This document shows positions 14,581 through 22,523 of a stretch of DNA of 64,000 nt, one piece after another. The notes below the pieces were generated by a model. The model ran no database searches and was not told where the DNA came from. It was given only the letters and a program-made list of their open reading frames with translations. Position numbers and translations under genes: made by a program. Every line of letters starts with the position of its first letter. Position 1 is the stretch's first letter. Source of the DNA: Paracoccaceae bacterium (GTDB lineage Bacteria > Pseudomonadota > Alphaproteobacteria > Rhodobacterales > Rhodobacteraceae). The DNA lies in the NCBI GenBank assembly GCA_027013095.1, contig JALUYI010000052.1, forward strand, positions 1 to 64,000, given 5' to 3'.

Positions 14581-14991
14581 GTGGCATACTGGCTATTCAA
14601 ATCCGAACCCTCGACTTGGAGTTGGCAGGACCAATGGGCAAAAGGCGACGCTGGCGAAGAGTGGGACGGCGTGCGCAATTATCAGGCGCGCAACAACATG
14701 CGCCTGATGCAGATCGGTGATCGCGGGTTTTTCTATCACTCGCAAAAACAAAAGGCGGTGGTGGGCATTGTCGAGGTCATCAGCGCCGCGCACCCGGACA
14801 GCACGACAGATGATCCGCGCTGGGACTGCGTGGACATCAAGGCCATCCGCGCGTTATCAATGCCGGTCACGCTGGACATGTGCAAGGCGGACCCGCGTTT
14901 GCACGACATGGTGCTCGTGAAAAACTCACGCCTGTCGGTGCAGCCCGTGCGCGATGAGGAATGGGAGATCATTTGCGCAATGGGGGCCTAA
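14581..14991 (+). CDS. EVE-domain protein
   Basis: This 136-residue protein with a GTG start behind AAGGAGG begins MAYWLFKSEPSTWSWQDQWA and includes WDGVRNYQARNNMRLMQIGD and GFFYHSQKQKAVVGIVEVIS, the EVE (PUA-related) fold of the thymocyte-nuclear-protein-1 family. EVE domains bind modified bases in DNA or RNA. It lies 22 bases after gpsA and is probably co-transcribed. Whether it reads a modified tRNA or DNA base here is unknown. Confidence 0.9.
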   Translation: MAYWLFKSEPSTWSWQDQWAKGDAGEEWDGVRNYQARNNMRLMQIGDRGFFYHSQKQKAVVGIVEVISAAHPDSTTDDPRWDCVDIKAIRALSMPVTLDMCKADPRLHDMVLVKNSRLSVQPVRDEEWEIICAMGA

Positions 14992-15069
14992 TGCGCTGAC
15001 CCATTCATTCCGCGCCAGCTGCTATCATCGGCAATTGACGTTCGCAAAAAGCGGGTGCTGCCAAAAGTT

Positions 15070-15097
15070 GGAGGGTCCCGACCCCTCAGGACCCTCC
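15070..15097. repeat. Inverted repeat after the EVE gene
   Basis: GGAGGGTCC (15070-15078) and GGACCCTCC (15089-15097) form a nine-base perfect stem with a ten-base loop. No T-run follows on either strand, so it is not a standard intrinsic terminator. It lies in the 267-base convergent gap between the EVE gene and the DUF922 gene, which otherwise shows nothing. Confidence 0.5.
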
Positions 15098-15258
15098 ATC
15101 ACCCCACGTGTGCCTGAACTTGGCATCACACGCTCCTGAAAAGTCCCGAGCCGTCCTGGCCCGATAGCTGGACAGTAGACGCTTTCTACTGCTTATGCAA
15201 ACCTTGTGTCTGGATAATTTTATGTAATATCAATACGGTAACCAACGGGGCCCAGGCC

Positions 15259-15759
15259 CTAGTTGTCCAACGTCACCCCTTGGCTGCGCCCGTGCCCGGT
15301 TGCTTCGTCATAGACCTTGTCGTTCTCCATCCATTTTTGCACGATCGTCTTGGGGTCCTGACAATCAGCGGCCAAAACCGCGCGCCCGGCATTCAGGGCA
15401 TTTTGGGCATGGCCGCTCTCGTGCAGACGCAGGTTGGCGATCATCCGGTCCCAGCGGTTGCGGAGCGGAAGGGAAACTTGTGCCCGATCCCTGAGCCGAG
15501 GCAGATGCATGGTGATCGAGACCGTGACGTGACAGCTTGCCGACCAACTGACCTGCCAGCGGGTAAACGCCCAAAAGCCGTTGCTGCTGCTTTTCTGCAT
15601 GTCGCGCTTCAGTTCAGACGCCGTTCGGCCCGAGACGTCGTAATAGGTTCGCCGGACCACGATATCGGGCTCGCCCGGACGCGCCAGCGCAGAAGTTGTA
15701 CCCGTGGCGACCAGCGACGCCGCCACGAGGAAGTTTGATGTTATCCGGCCGAACGCCAT
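15259..15759 (-). CDS. Secreted DUF922 protein, predicted zinc protease
   Basis: This 166-residue protein has a signal peptide (VAASLVATGTTSALA, cleavage near residue 27), then RRTYYDVSGRTASELKRDM and the metal motif LRLHESGHAQNAL (H-E-x-x-H). DUF922 members are predicted secreted Zn-dependent proteases. The start is the ATG at 15759 that overlaps the ahcY stop (TGATG); a TTG three bases earlier is possible. Close coupling to ahcY is unexpected, since the products work in different compartments. Confidence 0.75.
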   Translation of the reverse strand: MAFGRITSNFLVAASLVATGTTSALARPGEPDIVVRRTYYDVSGRTASELKRDMQKSSSNGFWAFTRWQVSWSASCHVTVSITMHLPRLRDRAQVSLPLRNRWDRMIANLRLHESGHAQNALNAGRAVLAADCQDPKTIVQKWMENDKVYDEATGHGRSQGVTLDN

Positions 15760-17150
15760 CAATACCGATAGTGATCCGGCTTGAACGGGCCTTCGGGTTT
15801 GACGCCGATATAATCCGCCTGTTCCTTTGAAAGTTCGGTCAACTTGACGCCGATCTTGGCCAGATGCAGGCGCGCCACCTTTTCATCCAGATGCTTGGGC
15901 AGGATATAGACCTGATTCTTGTAGCTGCCATCGTTGTGAAACAGCTCGATCTGGGCCAGCACCTGATTGGTGAAGCTTGCGCTCATCACAAAGCTGGGGT
16001 GGCCGGTAGCGTTGCCAAGGTTCAACAGACGCCCCTGAGACAACAGAATGATGCGGTTGCCGCTGGGCATCTCGATCATGTCCACCTGGTCCTTGATGTT
16101 GGTCCATTTGTGGTTCTTCAGTGCAGCGACCTGAATTTCGTTGTCGAAGTGGCCGATATTGCCGACGATCGCCATATCCTTCATCTCGCGCATATGCTCG
16201 ATGCGGATGATGTCCCGGTTGCCCGTCGTGGTGATAAAGATGTCGGCATCCTTGACCACGTCTTCAAGGGTGACCACCTCAAACCCGTCCATCGCCGCCT
16301 GCAGCGCGCAAATCGGATCGACCTCGGTCACCTTGACCCGGGCCCCGGCGCCGCGCAGTGACGCCGATGAACCTTTGCCAACGTCGCCATAGCCACAGAC
16401 AACGGCCGTCTTGCCCGCAAGCATCACGTCGGTGGCGCGCCGGATACCGTCAACCAGGCTTTCCTTGCAGCCGTATTTATTGTCGAATTTCGATTTGGTT
16501 ACGCTGTCGTTGACGTTGATCGCCGGGAACGGCAGTTGGCCCTCCTCCATCAGCTGATAGAGACGGTGAACGCCGGTGGTGGTTTCCTCTGAAACGCCCT
16601 TCAACTGGTCGCGCTGACGCGTGAACCAGCCGGGGTTTGCCGCGAGGCGTTTCTTGATCTGGGCGAATAACGCCACCTCTTCCTCGGAGGTCGGCGTCTC
16701 GATCAGCTCAGTCTCGCCCGCTTCCACCCGGGCGCCAAGCAGGATATAAAGAGTGGCATCCCCGCCATCATCCAGAATCAGGTTGGCCCCGTCCGGAAAA
16801 TCGAAAATCTTGTCGGCATAGTCCCAGTATTCCTCCAGCGTCTCGCCCTTGATCGCAAACACCGGCACGCCCGAGGCAGCAATGGCCGCTGCCGCGTGAT
16901 CCTGGGTAGAAAAGATGTTGCACGACGCCCAGCGCACCTCGGCCCCAAGCGCCACCAGCGTTTCAATCAGAACAGCAGTCTGAATGGTCATATGCAGGCT
17001 GCCGGCGATACGTGCGCCTTTCAGGGGCTTCTTGTCGCCGAACTCTTCGCGCAAGGCCATCAACCCCGGCATTTCGGTTTCGGCAATGTCCAGTTCCTTG
17101 CGGCCAAAATCCGCCAGAGAAATGTCTTTTACAATGTAGTTATTCGCCAT
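15759..17150 (-). CDS. ahcY: Adenosylhomocysteinase
   Basis: This 463-residue protein has [40 protein letters not shown], the NAD-binding loop [20 protein letters not shown] and C-terminal [11 protein letters not shown]. It hydrolyses S-adenosylhomocysteine to adenosine and homocysteine with tightly bound NAD, keeping methyltransferases active. The length matches bacterial SAHH with the roughly 40-residue insert. Its 180-base leader contains alternative inverted repeats (17238-17288) that may regulate it. Confidence 0.97.
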   Translation of the reverse strand: MANNYIVKDISLADFGRKELDIAETEMPGLMALREEFGDKKPLKGARIAGSLHMTIQTAVLIETLVALGAEVRWASCNIFSTQDHAAAAIAASGVPVFAIKGETLEEYWDYADKIFDFPDGANLILDDGGDATLYILLGARVEAGETELIETPTSEEEVALFAQIKKRLAANPGWFTRQRDQLKGVSEETTTGVHRLYQLMEEGQLPFPAINVNDSVTKSKFDNKYGCKESLVDGIRRATDVMLAGKTAVVCGYGDVGKGSSASLRGAGARVKVTEVDPICALQAAMDGFEVVTLEDVVKDADIFITTTGNRDIIRIEHMREMKDMAIVGNIGHFDNEIQVAALKNHKWTNIKDQVDMIEMPSGNRIILLSQGRLLNLGNATGHPSFVMSASFTNQVLAQIELFHNDGSYKNQVYILPKHLDEKVARLHLAKIGVKLTELSKEQADYIGVKPEGPFKPDHYRY

Positions 17151-17237
17151 TCGCGCGGTCCTTTATGTGTAACACGGTAAACTCGTGCGCCACTTAGCAC
17201 CGCGCGACCCTGCCGGCAAGTTCAGCTTGGACCGATT

Positions 17238-17288
17238 TCCCACCGGGAGATTCCAATTTCGGCCAAAGTTTTCGGTGGGATTTCCCGG
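17238..17288 (-). promoter_or_regulatory. Alternative hairpins in the ahcY leader
   Basis: TCCCACCG (17238-17245) pairs with CGGTGGGA (17273-17280). CCGGGA (17243-17248) can instead pair with TCCCGG (17283-17288). The two pairings share bases 17243-17245, so they exclude each other. They lie 88-138 bases upstream of the ahcY start on its strand, within the divergent gap to the HD gene. This could be an RNA switch or overlapping protein sites. I do not recognise the SAH riboswitch consensus in it. Confidence 0.4.
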
Positions 17289-17330
17289 AAAATACCGTTA
17301 CTTCAGCGCAGGATCAACCAGCACGAGGGC

Positions 17331-17927
17331 ATGATGAAACCTCCGCTCAGAGCATGGCAAAGGATGTTGTCGGGACGACGGCTGGACCTGTTGAACCCGT
17401 CGCCTCTGGATATCGAAATCGAGGATATCGCCCGCGGCCTCTCATTTCAGGCCCGCTGGAACGGACAAACCCGAGGCGAATATCCCTATTCCGTGGCCGA
17501 GCATTCTCTGCTGGTCGAGAATATTTTCCACACGCTTTACCCCAAGGCAACGGCGCAGGACCGTCTGGCCGCCCTGCTCCACGATGCCCCGGAGTTCGTG
17601 ATCGGAGACATGATCTCGCCGGTGAAATCCGCGGTCGGCCCCGGCTACAAGGCGCTTGACGACCGCCTCATGGCCGCCATCCACCTGCGTTTCGGACTGC
17701 CCGCCACGGTTTCCGCCGCCCTCAAGAAAAAGATCAAGCGCGCCGACCGGACCTCTGCATGGATGGAGGCCGTCGCCATTGCCGGCTTTGACCGGGCCGA
17801 GGCCAACCGCCTGTTTCTGCAACCCACGCCCCAGATTGCCGAACAGCTGACCATCACGCTGCGCCCCCCGACCGAGGTCCGCGCTGCGTTTACCGCCCGA
17901 CATGCCGATCTCGTGGCTGCCTTCTGA
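17331..17927 (+). CDS. HD-domain phosphohydrolase, YfbR-like
   Basis: This 198-residue protein has the HD metal site in VAEHSLLVENI and LAALLHDAPEFVIGDMISPV (His ... His-Asp), then a distal Asp in KIKRADRTSAWMEA. This fits YfbR/5'-deoxynucleotidase-type HD hydrolases, which dephosphorylate dNMPs. The tandem Met start (ATGATG) at 17331 is used. It is divergent from ahcY by 180 bases and ends four bases before a 20-base repeated element at 17931. Confidence 0.85.
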   Translation: MMKPPLRAWQRMLSGRRLDLLNPSPLDIEIEDIARGLSFQARWNGQTRGEYPYSVAEHSLLVENIFHTLYPKATAQDRLAALLHDAPEFVIGDMISPVKSAVGPGYKALDDRLMAAIHLRFGLPATVSAALKKKIKRADRTSAWMEAVAIAGFDRAEANRLFLQPTPQIAEQLTITLRPPTEVRAAFTARHADLVAAF

Positions 17928-17930
17928 TCA

Positions 17931-17950
17931 TCTTTTTTGCAAAAATACTC
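17931..17950. repeat. Dispersed 20-bp intergenic repeat, copy 1
   Basis: TCTTTTTTGCAAAAATACTC here is identical to 39451-39470. Both copies lie just after a plus-strand stop and about 15-21 bases before the end of a convergent minus-strand gene. The core TTTTTGCAAAAA is self-complementary and provides a U-run for transcripts from either side, so a bidirectional terminator is likely. Confidence 0.65.
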
Positions 17951-17971
17951 CCGCCGGAGGCTTCAACCTCC

Positions 17972-18526
17972 TCAGCGGGGCGAGCGTTTGGCCAGAATGC
18001 GCTGTAATGTCCGCCGGTGCATGTTCAGGCGCCGCGCCGTTTCCGATACATTGCGGTCGCACAGCTCGAACACCCGTTGGATATGCTCCCAACGGACACG
18101 ATCCGCAGACATCGGATTTTCCGGCGGCGGCGGGCGATCATCAACACCGGCCAGCAAGGCGGCGGTCACGTCATTGGCATCGGCAGGCTTTGACAAATAA
18201 TCGGTGGCGCCGATCTTGACCGCGGCCACGGCGGTTGCGATTGCCCCATAGCCGGTTAGAACGACAATCCGCGCATCGGGGCGCTTTTCTCGCAAGACCT
18301 CGACCACATCCAGACCGTTGCCATCCTCAAGCCGCAGGTCGATCACCGCATATGCGGGGGGTCGGGCGGTGGCAATGGCCTTGCCGGCAGCAACGGATTC
18401 GACCGCCTCGGGCACGAAACCGCGTTTTTCCATGGCACGGGCCAAACGGCGCAAAAAAGGCTCATCGTCATCAACCAGGAGCAATGACTTGTCCGGGCCG
18501 ATCTCCCTCAATTCTCGTTCCGCCAT
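17972..18526 (-). CDS. regA: Redox response regulator RegA/PrrA/ActR
   Basis: This 184-residue protein has a receiver domain (residues 14-130) with acidic pocket DDD at 19-21, phospho-acceptor D63 in VIDLRLEDGNG, Thr in VLTGYG and Lys in YLSKPAD. A PPPP linker follows (RPPPPENP), then a Fis-type HTH ending in NMHRRTLQRILAKRSPR. The polyproline hinge and exact C-terminus are hallmarks of RegA. Phosphorylated by RegB at low oxygen, it controls photosynthesis, respiration, nitrogen and carbon fixation genes in relatives. It is divergent from regB. Confidence 0.95.
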   Translation of the reverse strand: MAERELREIGPDKSLLLVDDDEPFLRRLARAMEKRGFVPEAVESVAAGKAIATARPPAYAVIDLRLEDGNGLDVVEVLREKRPDARIVVLTGYGAIATAVAAVKIGATDYLSKPADANDVTAALLAGVDDRPPPPENPMSADRVRWEHIQRVFELCDRNVSETARRLNMHRRTLQRILAKRSPR

Positions 18527-18625
18527 GATTTTGCGCCCTGTTCAGCCAAAAGTTAGGGAAACTGTAATATATGCCTGCTAAATGGTCAAACCTTTCAGGA
18601 AGCGTCTACAAAACAGGCAACATCC

Positions 18626-18799
18626 TCAACCGTCTCCACCTGCCCGGCCCCGCACACAGGCGGCCTGCCCGGAGTCCGAGGCGGCAGGGTCGCACCGGGA
18701 CGAGCCCCCATCGGATGAGCCCCACAACACGAAATACGCCAATGAGCCCAGCAGCCCTGCGACCAACGCAACAGCGATGAACGAATAAAGGCGCCCCAT
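18626..18799 (-). pseudogene. Possible senC/prrC remnant or small membrane protein
   Basis: This 57-residue frame starts MGRLYSFIAVALVAGLLGSL with one membrane helix, then AYFVLWGSSDGGSSRCDPAA and a Gly/Arg tail. SenC/PrrC proteins, which deliver copper to cytochrome oxidase, begin with a similar short membrane anchor. Here the thioredoxin-like domain with its CxxxC copper site is missing and the C-terminus matches nothing. The location upstream of regA on the same strand is exactly that of senC. It could also be an unrelated small membrane protein; GGGAAAGAA precedes the start. Confidence 0.4.
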
Positions 18800-18826
18800 A
18801 TGCAGTTCTTTCCCGTTTCAGACGTC

Positions 18827-18858
18827 TGTCGATCCCCTCAACTGTTGATCCCCTCAAC
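18827..18858. repeat. Tandem 16-bp repeat between regA and regB
   Basis: TGTCGATCCCCTCAAC (18827-18842) is followed directly by TGTTGATCCCCTCAAC (18843-18858), one mismatch apart. Each contains TTGA/TCGA-N5-TCAA, close to but one base shorter than an FNR box (TTGA-N6-TCAA). It sits 67 bases before the regB start, upstream of both genes, and may be a regulator site. Confidence 0.5.
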
Positions 18859-18925
18859 GCGCTCAACTATCAATGCATGAGTGCGTTAGTGCGACAAAAG
18901 ACCCAAGACCTCTTGCGGGATTCAG

Positions 18926-20323
18926 ATGACCCATTCACCACTCAACTCTCTGAACAGCGAAGCCCGCAGCGAGTGGGTGCGCCTGCGCACGCTGATCAAT
19001 CTGCGCTGGATGGCCATTGGCGGGCAGACCGCCACCGTGCTGGTGGCCTCGGGGCGGCTGGGCATTGTCATGGACACCGAGCTTTGCGTTATGGCCATCG
19101 GTGCCTCGGTTGTTTTCAATATCGTCTCGACCATCATCTACCCGGAAACCAAGCGCCTGTCCGAGCGCGAAACCATGCTGACGCTGCTGTTTGACCTCTC
19201 GCAGCTGGTTTTTCTTTTGTATCTGACCGGCGGGCTGAACAACCCCTTTGCCCTGTTGGTTCTGGCGCCGGTCACCATCTCGGCAACGGCGCTCAGGCTG
19301 CAATCTACGGTGTTTCTGGGGCTCATGGCGATTTTTCTGATCACCGTTGTCATGTTGTTTCACGTCCCGCTCCGAACCGCTGACGGGGATATCCTGCGGA
19401 TGCCGGTGCTGTTTGAATACGGGTTCTGGATCGCGCTGGTCATCGGAATCGTATTTCTGGCCGCTTATGCCCGCCGGGTCGCGCTGGAAAGCAACTCGAT
19501 GTCGCAGGCGCTTTTGGCGACCCAGATGGCCCTTAGCCGCGAGCAGAAACTGACCGACCTTGGCGGTGTCGTTGCCGCCGCCGCGCATGAGCTGGGCACG
19601 CCGCTGGCGACAATCAAGCTGGTCAGTTCGGAGCTGCTGGACGAGCTGGGCGACGACCCGGACGCGCGCGAAGACATCACCCTGATCCGCGATCAGGCCG
19701 ACCGCTGCCGCGATATCCTGCGCGACATGGGGCGGATGGGCAAGAGCGACATGCATATCCAGCACGCCCCGGTCTCGGCGGTGGTCCGCGAAGCGGCCGA
19801 GCCACATGAGGACCGCGGTAAGGAGCTGCATTTCAAATTTGCTCCAAAGGCCGGTAGCGGCGCCCGCCAACCGCAAATCAGGCGCCAACCCGAGATCATT
19901 CACGGCTTGCGTAACCTGATCCAGAACGCTGTCGATTTCTCGCGCGAAAACGTCTGGATCGACGTGCTCTGGAGCCACGATTCCATCCGCATCATTATCG
20001 CCGACGACGGTCGCGGGTATCCACCCGACCTGATCGGTCGAATTGGTGATCCCTTTGTTCGCAAACGTAAAACCCAAGCGTCCTCGGCCCAACGTCCAGG
20101 CTATGAAGGAATGGGGCTGGGCCTGTTCATCGCCAAGACCCTGCTCGAACGCTCGGGCGCCGAAATCACCTTTGCCAATGGCGCCGACCCGTTTCTTGTC
20201 GGCCCCGAGAGGCCCGAACGCTGCGGCGCGGTGGTCGAGGTTCTCTGGTCCCGTCAACTGCTGGAACAGCCTGAAACCGCACGCTATGGACCGCTTGGCC
20301 ACAACATGCCGCTGAAAGTTTAA
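18926..20323 (+). CDS. regB: Redox sensor histidine kinase RegB/PrrB
   Basis: This 465-residue protein has six N-terminal membrane segments (about residues 28-180) containing GGLNNPFALLVLAP, the quinone-sensing loop of RegB. The H-box AAAAHELGTPLATIKL has H221, and redox cysteine C261 lies in DQADRCRDILRDMG. N- and G-boxes follow (LIQNAVDFS, IADDGRGYPP, GMGLGLFIAKTLLERSG). It phosphorylates RegA under reducing conditions; oxidised quinone and a Cys261 disulfide or sulfenate inhibit it in relatives. The length is typical. It is divergent from regA across an unusual gap lacking intact senC. Confidence 0.95.
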   Translation: MTHSPLNSLNSEARSEWVRLRTLINLRWMAIGGQTATVLVASGRLGIVMDTELCVMAIGASVVFNIVSTIIYPETKRLSERETMLTLLFDLSQLVFLLYLTGGLNNPFALLVLAPVTISATALRLQSTVFLGLMAIFLITVVMLFHVPLRTADGDILRMPVLFEYGFWIALVIGIVFLAAYARRVALESNSMSQALLATQMALSREQKLTDLGGVVAAAAHELGTPLATIKLVSSELLDELGDDPDAREDITLIRDQADRCRDILRDMGRMGKSDMHIQHAPVSAVVREAAEPHEDRGKELHFKFAPKAGSGARQPQIRRQPEIIHGLRNLIQNAVDFSRENVWIDVLWSHDSIRIIIADDGRGYPPDLIGRIGDPFVRKRKTQASSAQRPGYEGMGLGLFIAKTLLERSGAEITFANGADPFLVGPERPERCGAVVEVLWSRQLLEQPETARYGPLGHNMPLKV

Positions 20324-20420
20324 CGGATTTTTAACGGTCTTGGCCCTACCCTTGGGAAACCGCGTAACCGCGGTCCGGATGATTCGGTTCAGACGATTAT
20401 TCGGTTCAAACGGGGGAGAT

Positions 20421-21974
20421 ATGGCAAATCTGGATTTCCAGACCAGCATGGTGCTGGTCGCGGTCAGCATGTTCTCTGCGCTCAGCGCACTGTTTCTGGG
20501 CGGCATCTTTGCATCGCGGCGTAGCGTCCCCTGCGCTGACGGTTCGATCCGCGATCTGGTTGAACGGACGCTGTTTGTCTTTCGCAACAAAAAACTGATC
20601 GACGCCACGCCAAACGCGCTCTTGTTTGCCGGGGCGCCGGTAAAAAACAGCGACACGTGGCGGGCGCTGTGTCGCCGTCTGGAAAATAGTCATCCCGGCG
20701 TTCAGGAGGCACTGGACAACCTCGCGGCGGATATGGCACCGGTCGAACTCTGCGATCTGCCCGATGGCCGGGTTCTGGCGTGGCGTCGGCATGACCTGAC
20801 CTTTCTCGAACTGATCGCCGCACAACCCGGCGGGGCAGAGCCGGACAAACACGACCTTCATTTCCTTCGGCAACTGGCCGATGCCGCGCCGGTTCTGATC
20901 TGGTCCGAGGACAGCGCCGGGGCGGTGGTCTGGGCAAATCTCCCCTACCTCAAACTCGTGGCGCGTCTGAACGGAACCGAGCCGCCCAGCGATCCCCCCT
21001 ACCCCGCGCTGTTTTTTCAAAAATCCGAGCGCCCGCCGTCCCGGCGTTGCTCGGTGCGTATTCCCGGGCAGACCACACCCCTGTGGTTTGAGGTCGAATC
21101 CCATGATCTGGAGAGTGAGGGCAGGTTATACTATGCCATTCACGCCGATCCCGTGGTCAAGGCCGAAGGCGCCCTGCGGAATTTCGTGCAAACCCTGACC
21201 AAGACATTCGCACATCTGCCCACCGGGCTGGCAATTTTCGACAAGGATCGGCAACTGGCCCTGTTCAATCCGGCGCTGTCGGACATGACCACGCTGGAGC
21301 CGGAATGGCTGACCGACCGTCCCTCGCTCTATGCGTTTCTCGATCGCTTGCGCGAGAACCGGCACCTTCCCGAGCCTAAGGACTATAAATCCTGGCGCTA
21401 CCGCATCGCCGAGCTGGAAAAGGCGGCCGAGCAGGGAACGTATGAGGAAAACTGGGCGCTGCCCTCGGGAAAAACCTACAAAGTCACCGGTCGACCCCAC
21501 CCCGAAGGGGCGGTGGCCTTTCTGTTCGAGGACATCACCTCGGAGATGCGCCTGCGCCGCCAATTCCGCTCGGAACTGGCGTTGGGACAATCGGTTCTGG
21601 ATTGCGAGCCCGACGCCATCGCGGTGTTTTCGGCAGGCGAAGAACTGGTCATGTCCAACGACGCCTATGCGGCGCTCTGGGGGATTGCCCCAGATGAAAT
21701 GTTGGCGCGGATCACGCTCAGCGAGTCGCTGCAACACTGGCGCGACCGGTGCAAACCGAACTCTTATGCCGGGCAAAGCTCCATTCTGGGACCCGGAGCC
21801 TCGAACGATCGCAAGCCGCGCACGGAGTCGGTCGAAATGCGAACCGGGGAAACGCTGGGAATCCGCACCTCTCCGCTGGCGCAGGGGGCGATGCTCTATC
21901 GTTTTACCCTGCGCATCCCGAAACCCCCCGGCCACAAAGATACGGGAACCAAAAAAATTCTGGCGCAGGCCTAG
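20421..21974 (+). CDS. PAS-domain membrane protein without kinase domain
   Basis: This 517-residue protein starts at the ATG at 20421 behind GGGGGAGAT. Residues 5-30 (MVLVAVSMFSALSALFLGGI) form a membrane anchor. Two or three PAS-like segments follow, around 145-170 (AAPVLIWSEDSAGAVVWANL), 270-370 (LPTGLAIFDKDRQLALFNPA ... GAVAFLFEDITSEMRLRRQF) and 385-490. The arrangement resembles DivL-like proteins, but no His-kinase catalytic domain follows; it stops after the last PAS. It is the first gene of the tsaE-amgK-murU-addBA operon, as in related genomes. The signal is unknown. Confidence 0.8.
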   Translation: MANLDFQTSMVLVAVSMFSALSALFLGGIFASRRSVPCADGSIRDLVERTLFVFRNKKLIDATPNALLFAGAPVKNSDTWRALCRRLENSHPGVQEALDNLAADMAPVELCDLPDGRVLAWRRHDLTFLELIAAQPGGAEPDKHDLHFLRQLADAAPVLIWSEDSAGAVVWANLPYLKLVARLNGTEPPSDPPYPALFFQKSERPPSRRCSVRIPGQTTPLWFEVESHDLESEGRLYYAIHADPVVKAEGALRNFVQTLTKTFAHLPTGLAIFDKDRQLALFNPALSDMTTLEPEWLTDRPSLYAFLDRLRENRHLPEPKDYKSWRYRIAELEKAAEQGTYEENWALPSGKTYKVTGRPHPEGAVAFLFEDITSEMRLRRQFRSELALGQSVLDCEPDAIAVFSAGEELVMSNDAYAALWGIAPDEMLARITLSESLQHWRDRCKPNSYAGQSSILGPGASNDRKPRTESVEMRTGETLGIRTSPLAQGAMLYRFTLRIPKPPGHKDTGTKKILAQA

Positions 21975-22016
21975 TCTTGCCTTGCCGTTCACGGGCGGGG
22001 GCGGCAAAATGCGGCG

Positions 22017-22523
22017 ATGGGTGTTTCTGAACAAGCGGTCTGGTCAACCTCGATTGAACTTGCGTCCGAGCACGCCACACGCAAACTGGCAAACGCCCTG
22101 CATCCTGCGGCGGCGCCGGGGCACACCTTGTTGCTGTCCGGCGAAATTGGCGCTGGAAAGACGTTTTTCGCCCGCGCCATCATTCAAGGGCTGCTGGCAC
22201 CCTACGGAACGCCCGAGGACGTGCCCTCGCCAACATTCACGCTGGTGCAAACCTATCAAATTCCGGGTCTGGAAATCTGGCACAGCGACCTTTACCGTCT
22301 GTGCGGTATTGAAGAGGTCGCCGAGCTCGGCCTTCTGGATGCGTTCGAGACCGCCTTTTGTTTGGTCGAATGGCCGGACCGCCTAGGGGCGGAAAGGCCC
22401 AAAGATGCCCTGTCGCTGACCTTTGGTATGAGCGCCGACAAGGGGGCACGCCGGGTGACCCTGACCGCGCACGATCCGAAATGGGGCTGGCTTTCTTCGG
22501 TTCTAGGCGCGGGGCTGCAATGA
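22017..22523 (+). CDS. tsaE: tRNA threonylcarbamoyladenosine biosynthesis ATPase TsaE
   Basis: This 168-residue protein has Walker A LLLSGEIGAGKTFFARAIIQ, switch VPSPTFTLVQTY, and WHSDLYRLCGIEEVAELGLL, the TsaE (YjeE) pattern. It is the ATPase of the TsaB-TsaD-TsaE complex making t6A37 in tRNA; tsaD is at 12484. Its stop overlaps the amgK start (ATGA). The length is slightly above the usual 150-160. Confidence 0.95.
   Translation: MGVSEQAVWSTSIELASEHATRKLANALHPAAAPGHTLLLSGEIGAGKTFFARAIIQGLLAPYGTPEDVPSPTFTLVQTYQIPGLEIWHSDLYRLCGIEEVAELGLLDAFETAFCLVEWPDRLGAERPKDALSLTFGMSADKGARRVTLTAHDPKWGWLSSVLGAGLQ

Larger units (their letters stand above)
18527..18925. other. regA-regB intergenic region
   Basis: This gap of about 400 bases is where senC normally lies in the regB / senC-regA arrangement. 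It holds a short frame that may be a senC remnant (18626-18799) and a tandem 16-base repeat (18827-18858) that could serve divergent promoters. I see no other gene. Promoter boxes are not obvious. Confidence 0.6.

Noticed and set aside
15070-15097. GC-rich hairpin as an intrinsic terminator
   Set aside because: No T-run follows on either strand; listed only as an inverted repeat.
18935-20656. 573-codon minus-strand frame over regB
   Set aside because: RegB on the plus strand has every kinase motif in order; the antisense product is Gln/Arg/His-rich with no domain.
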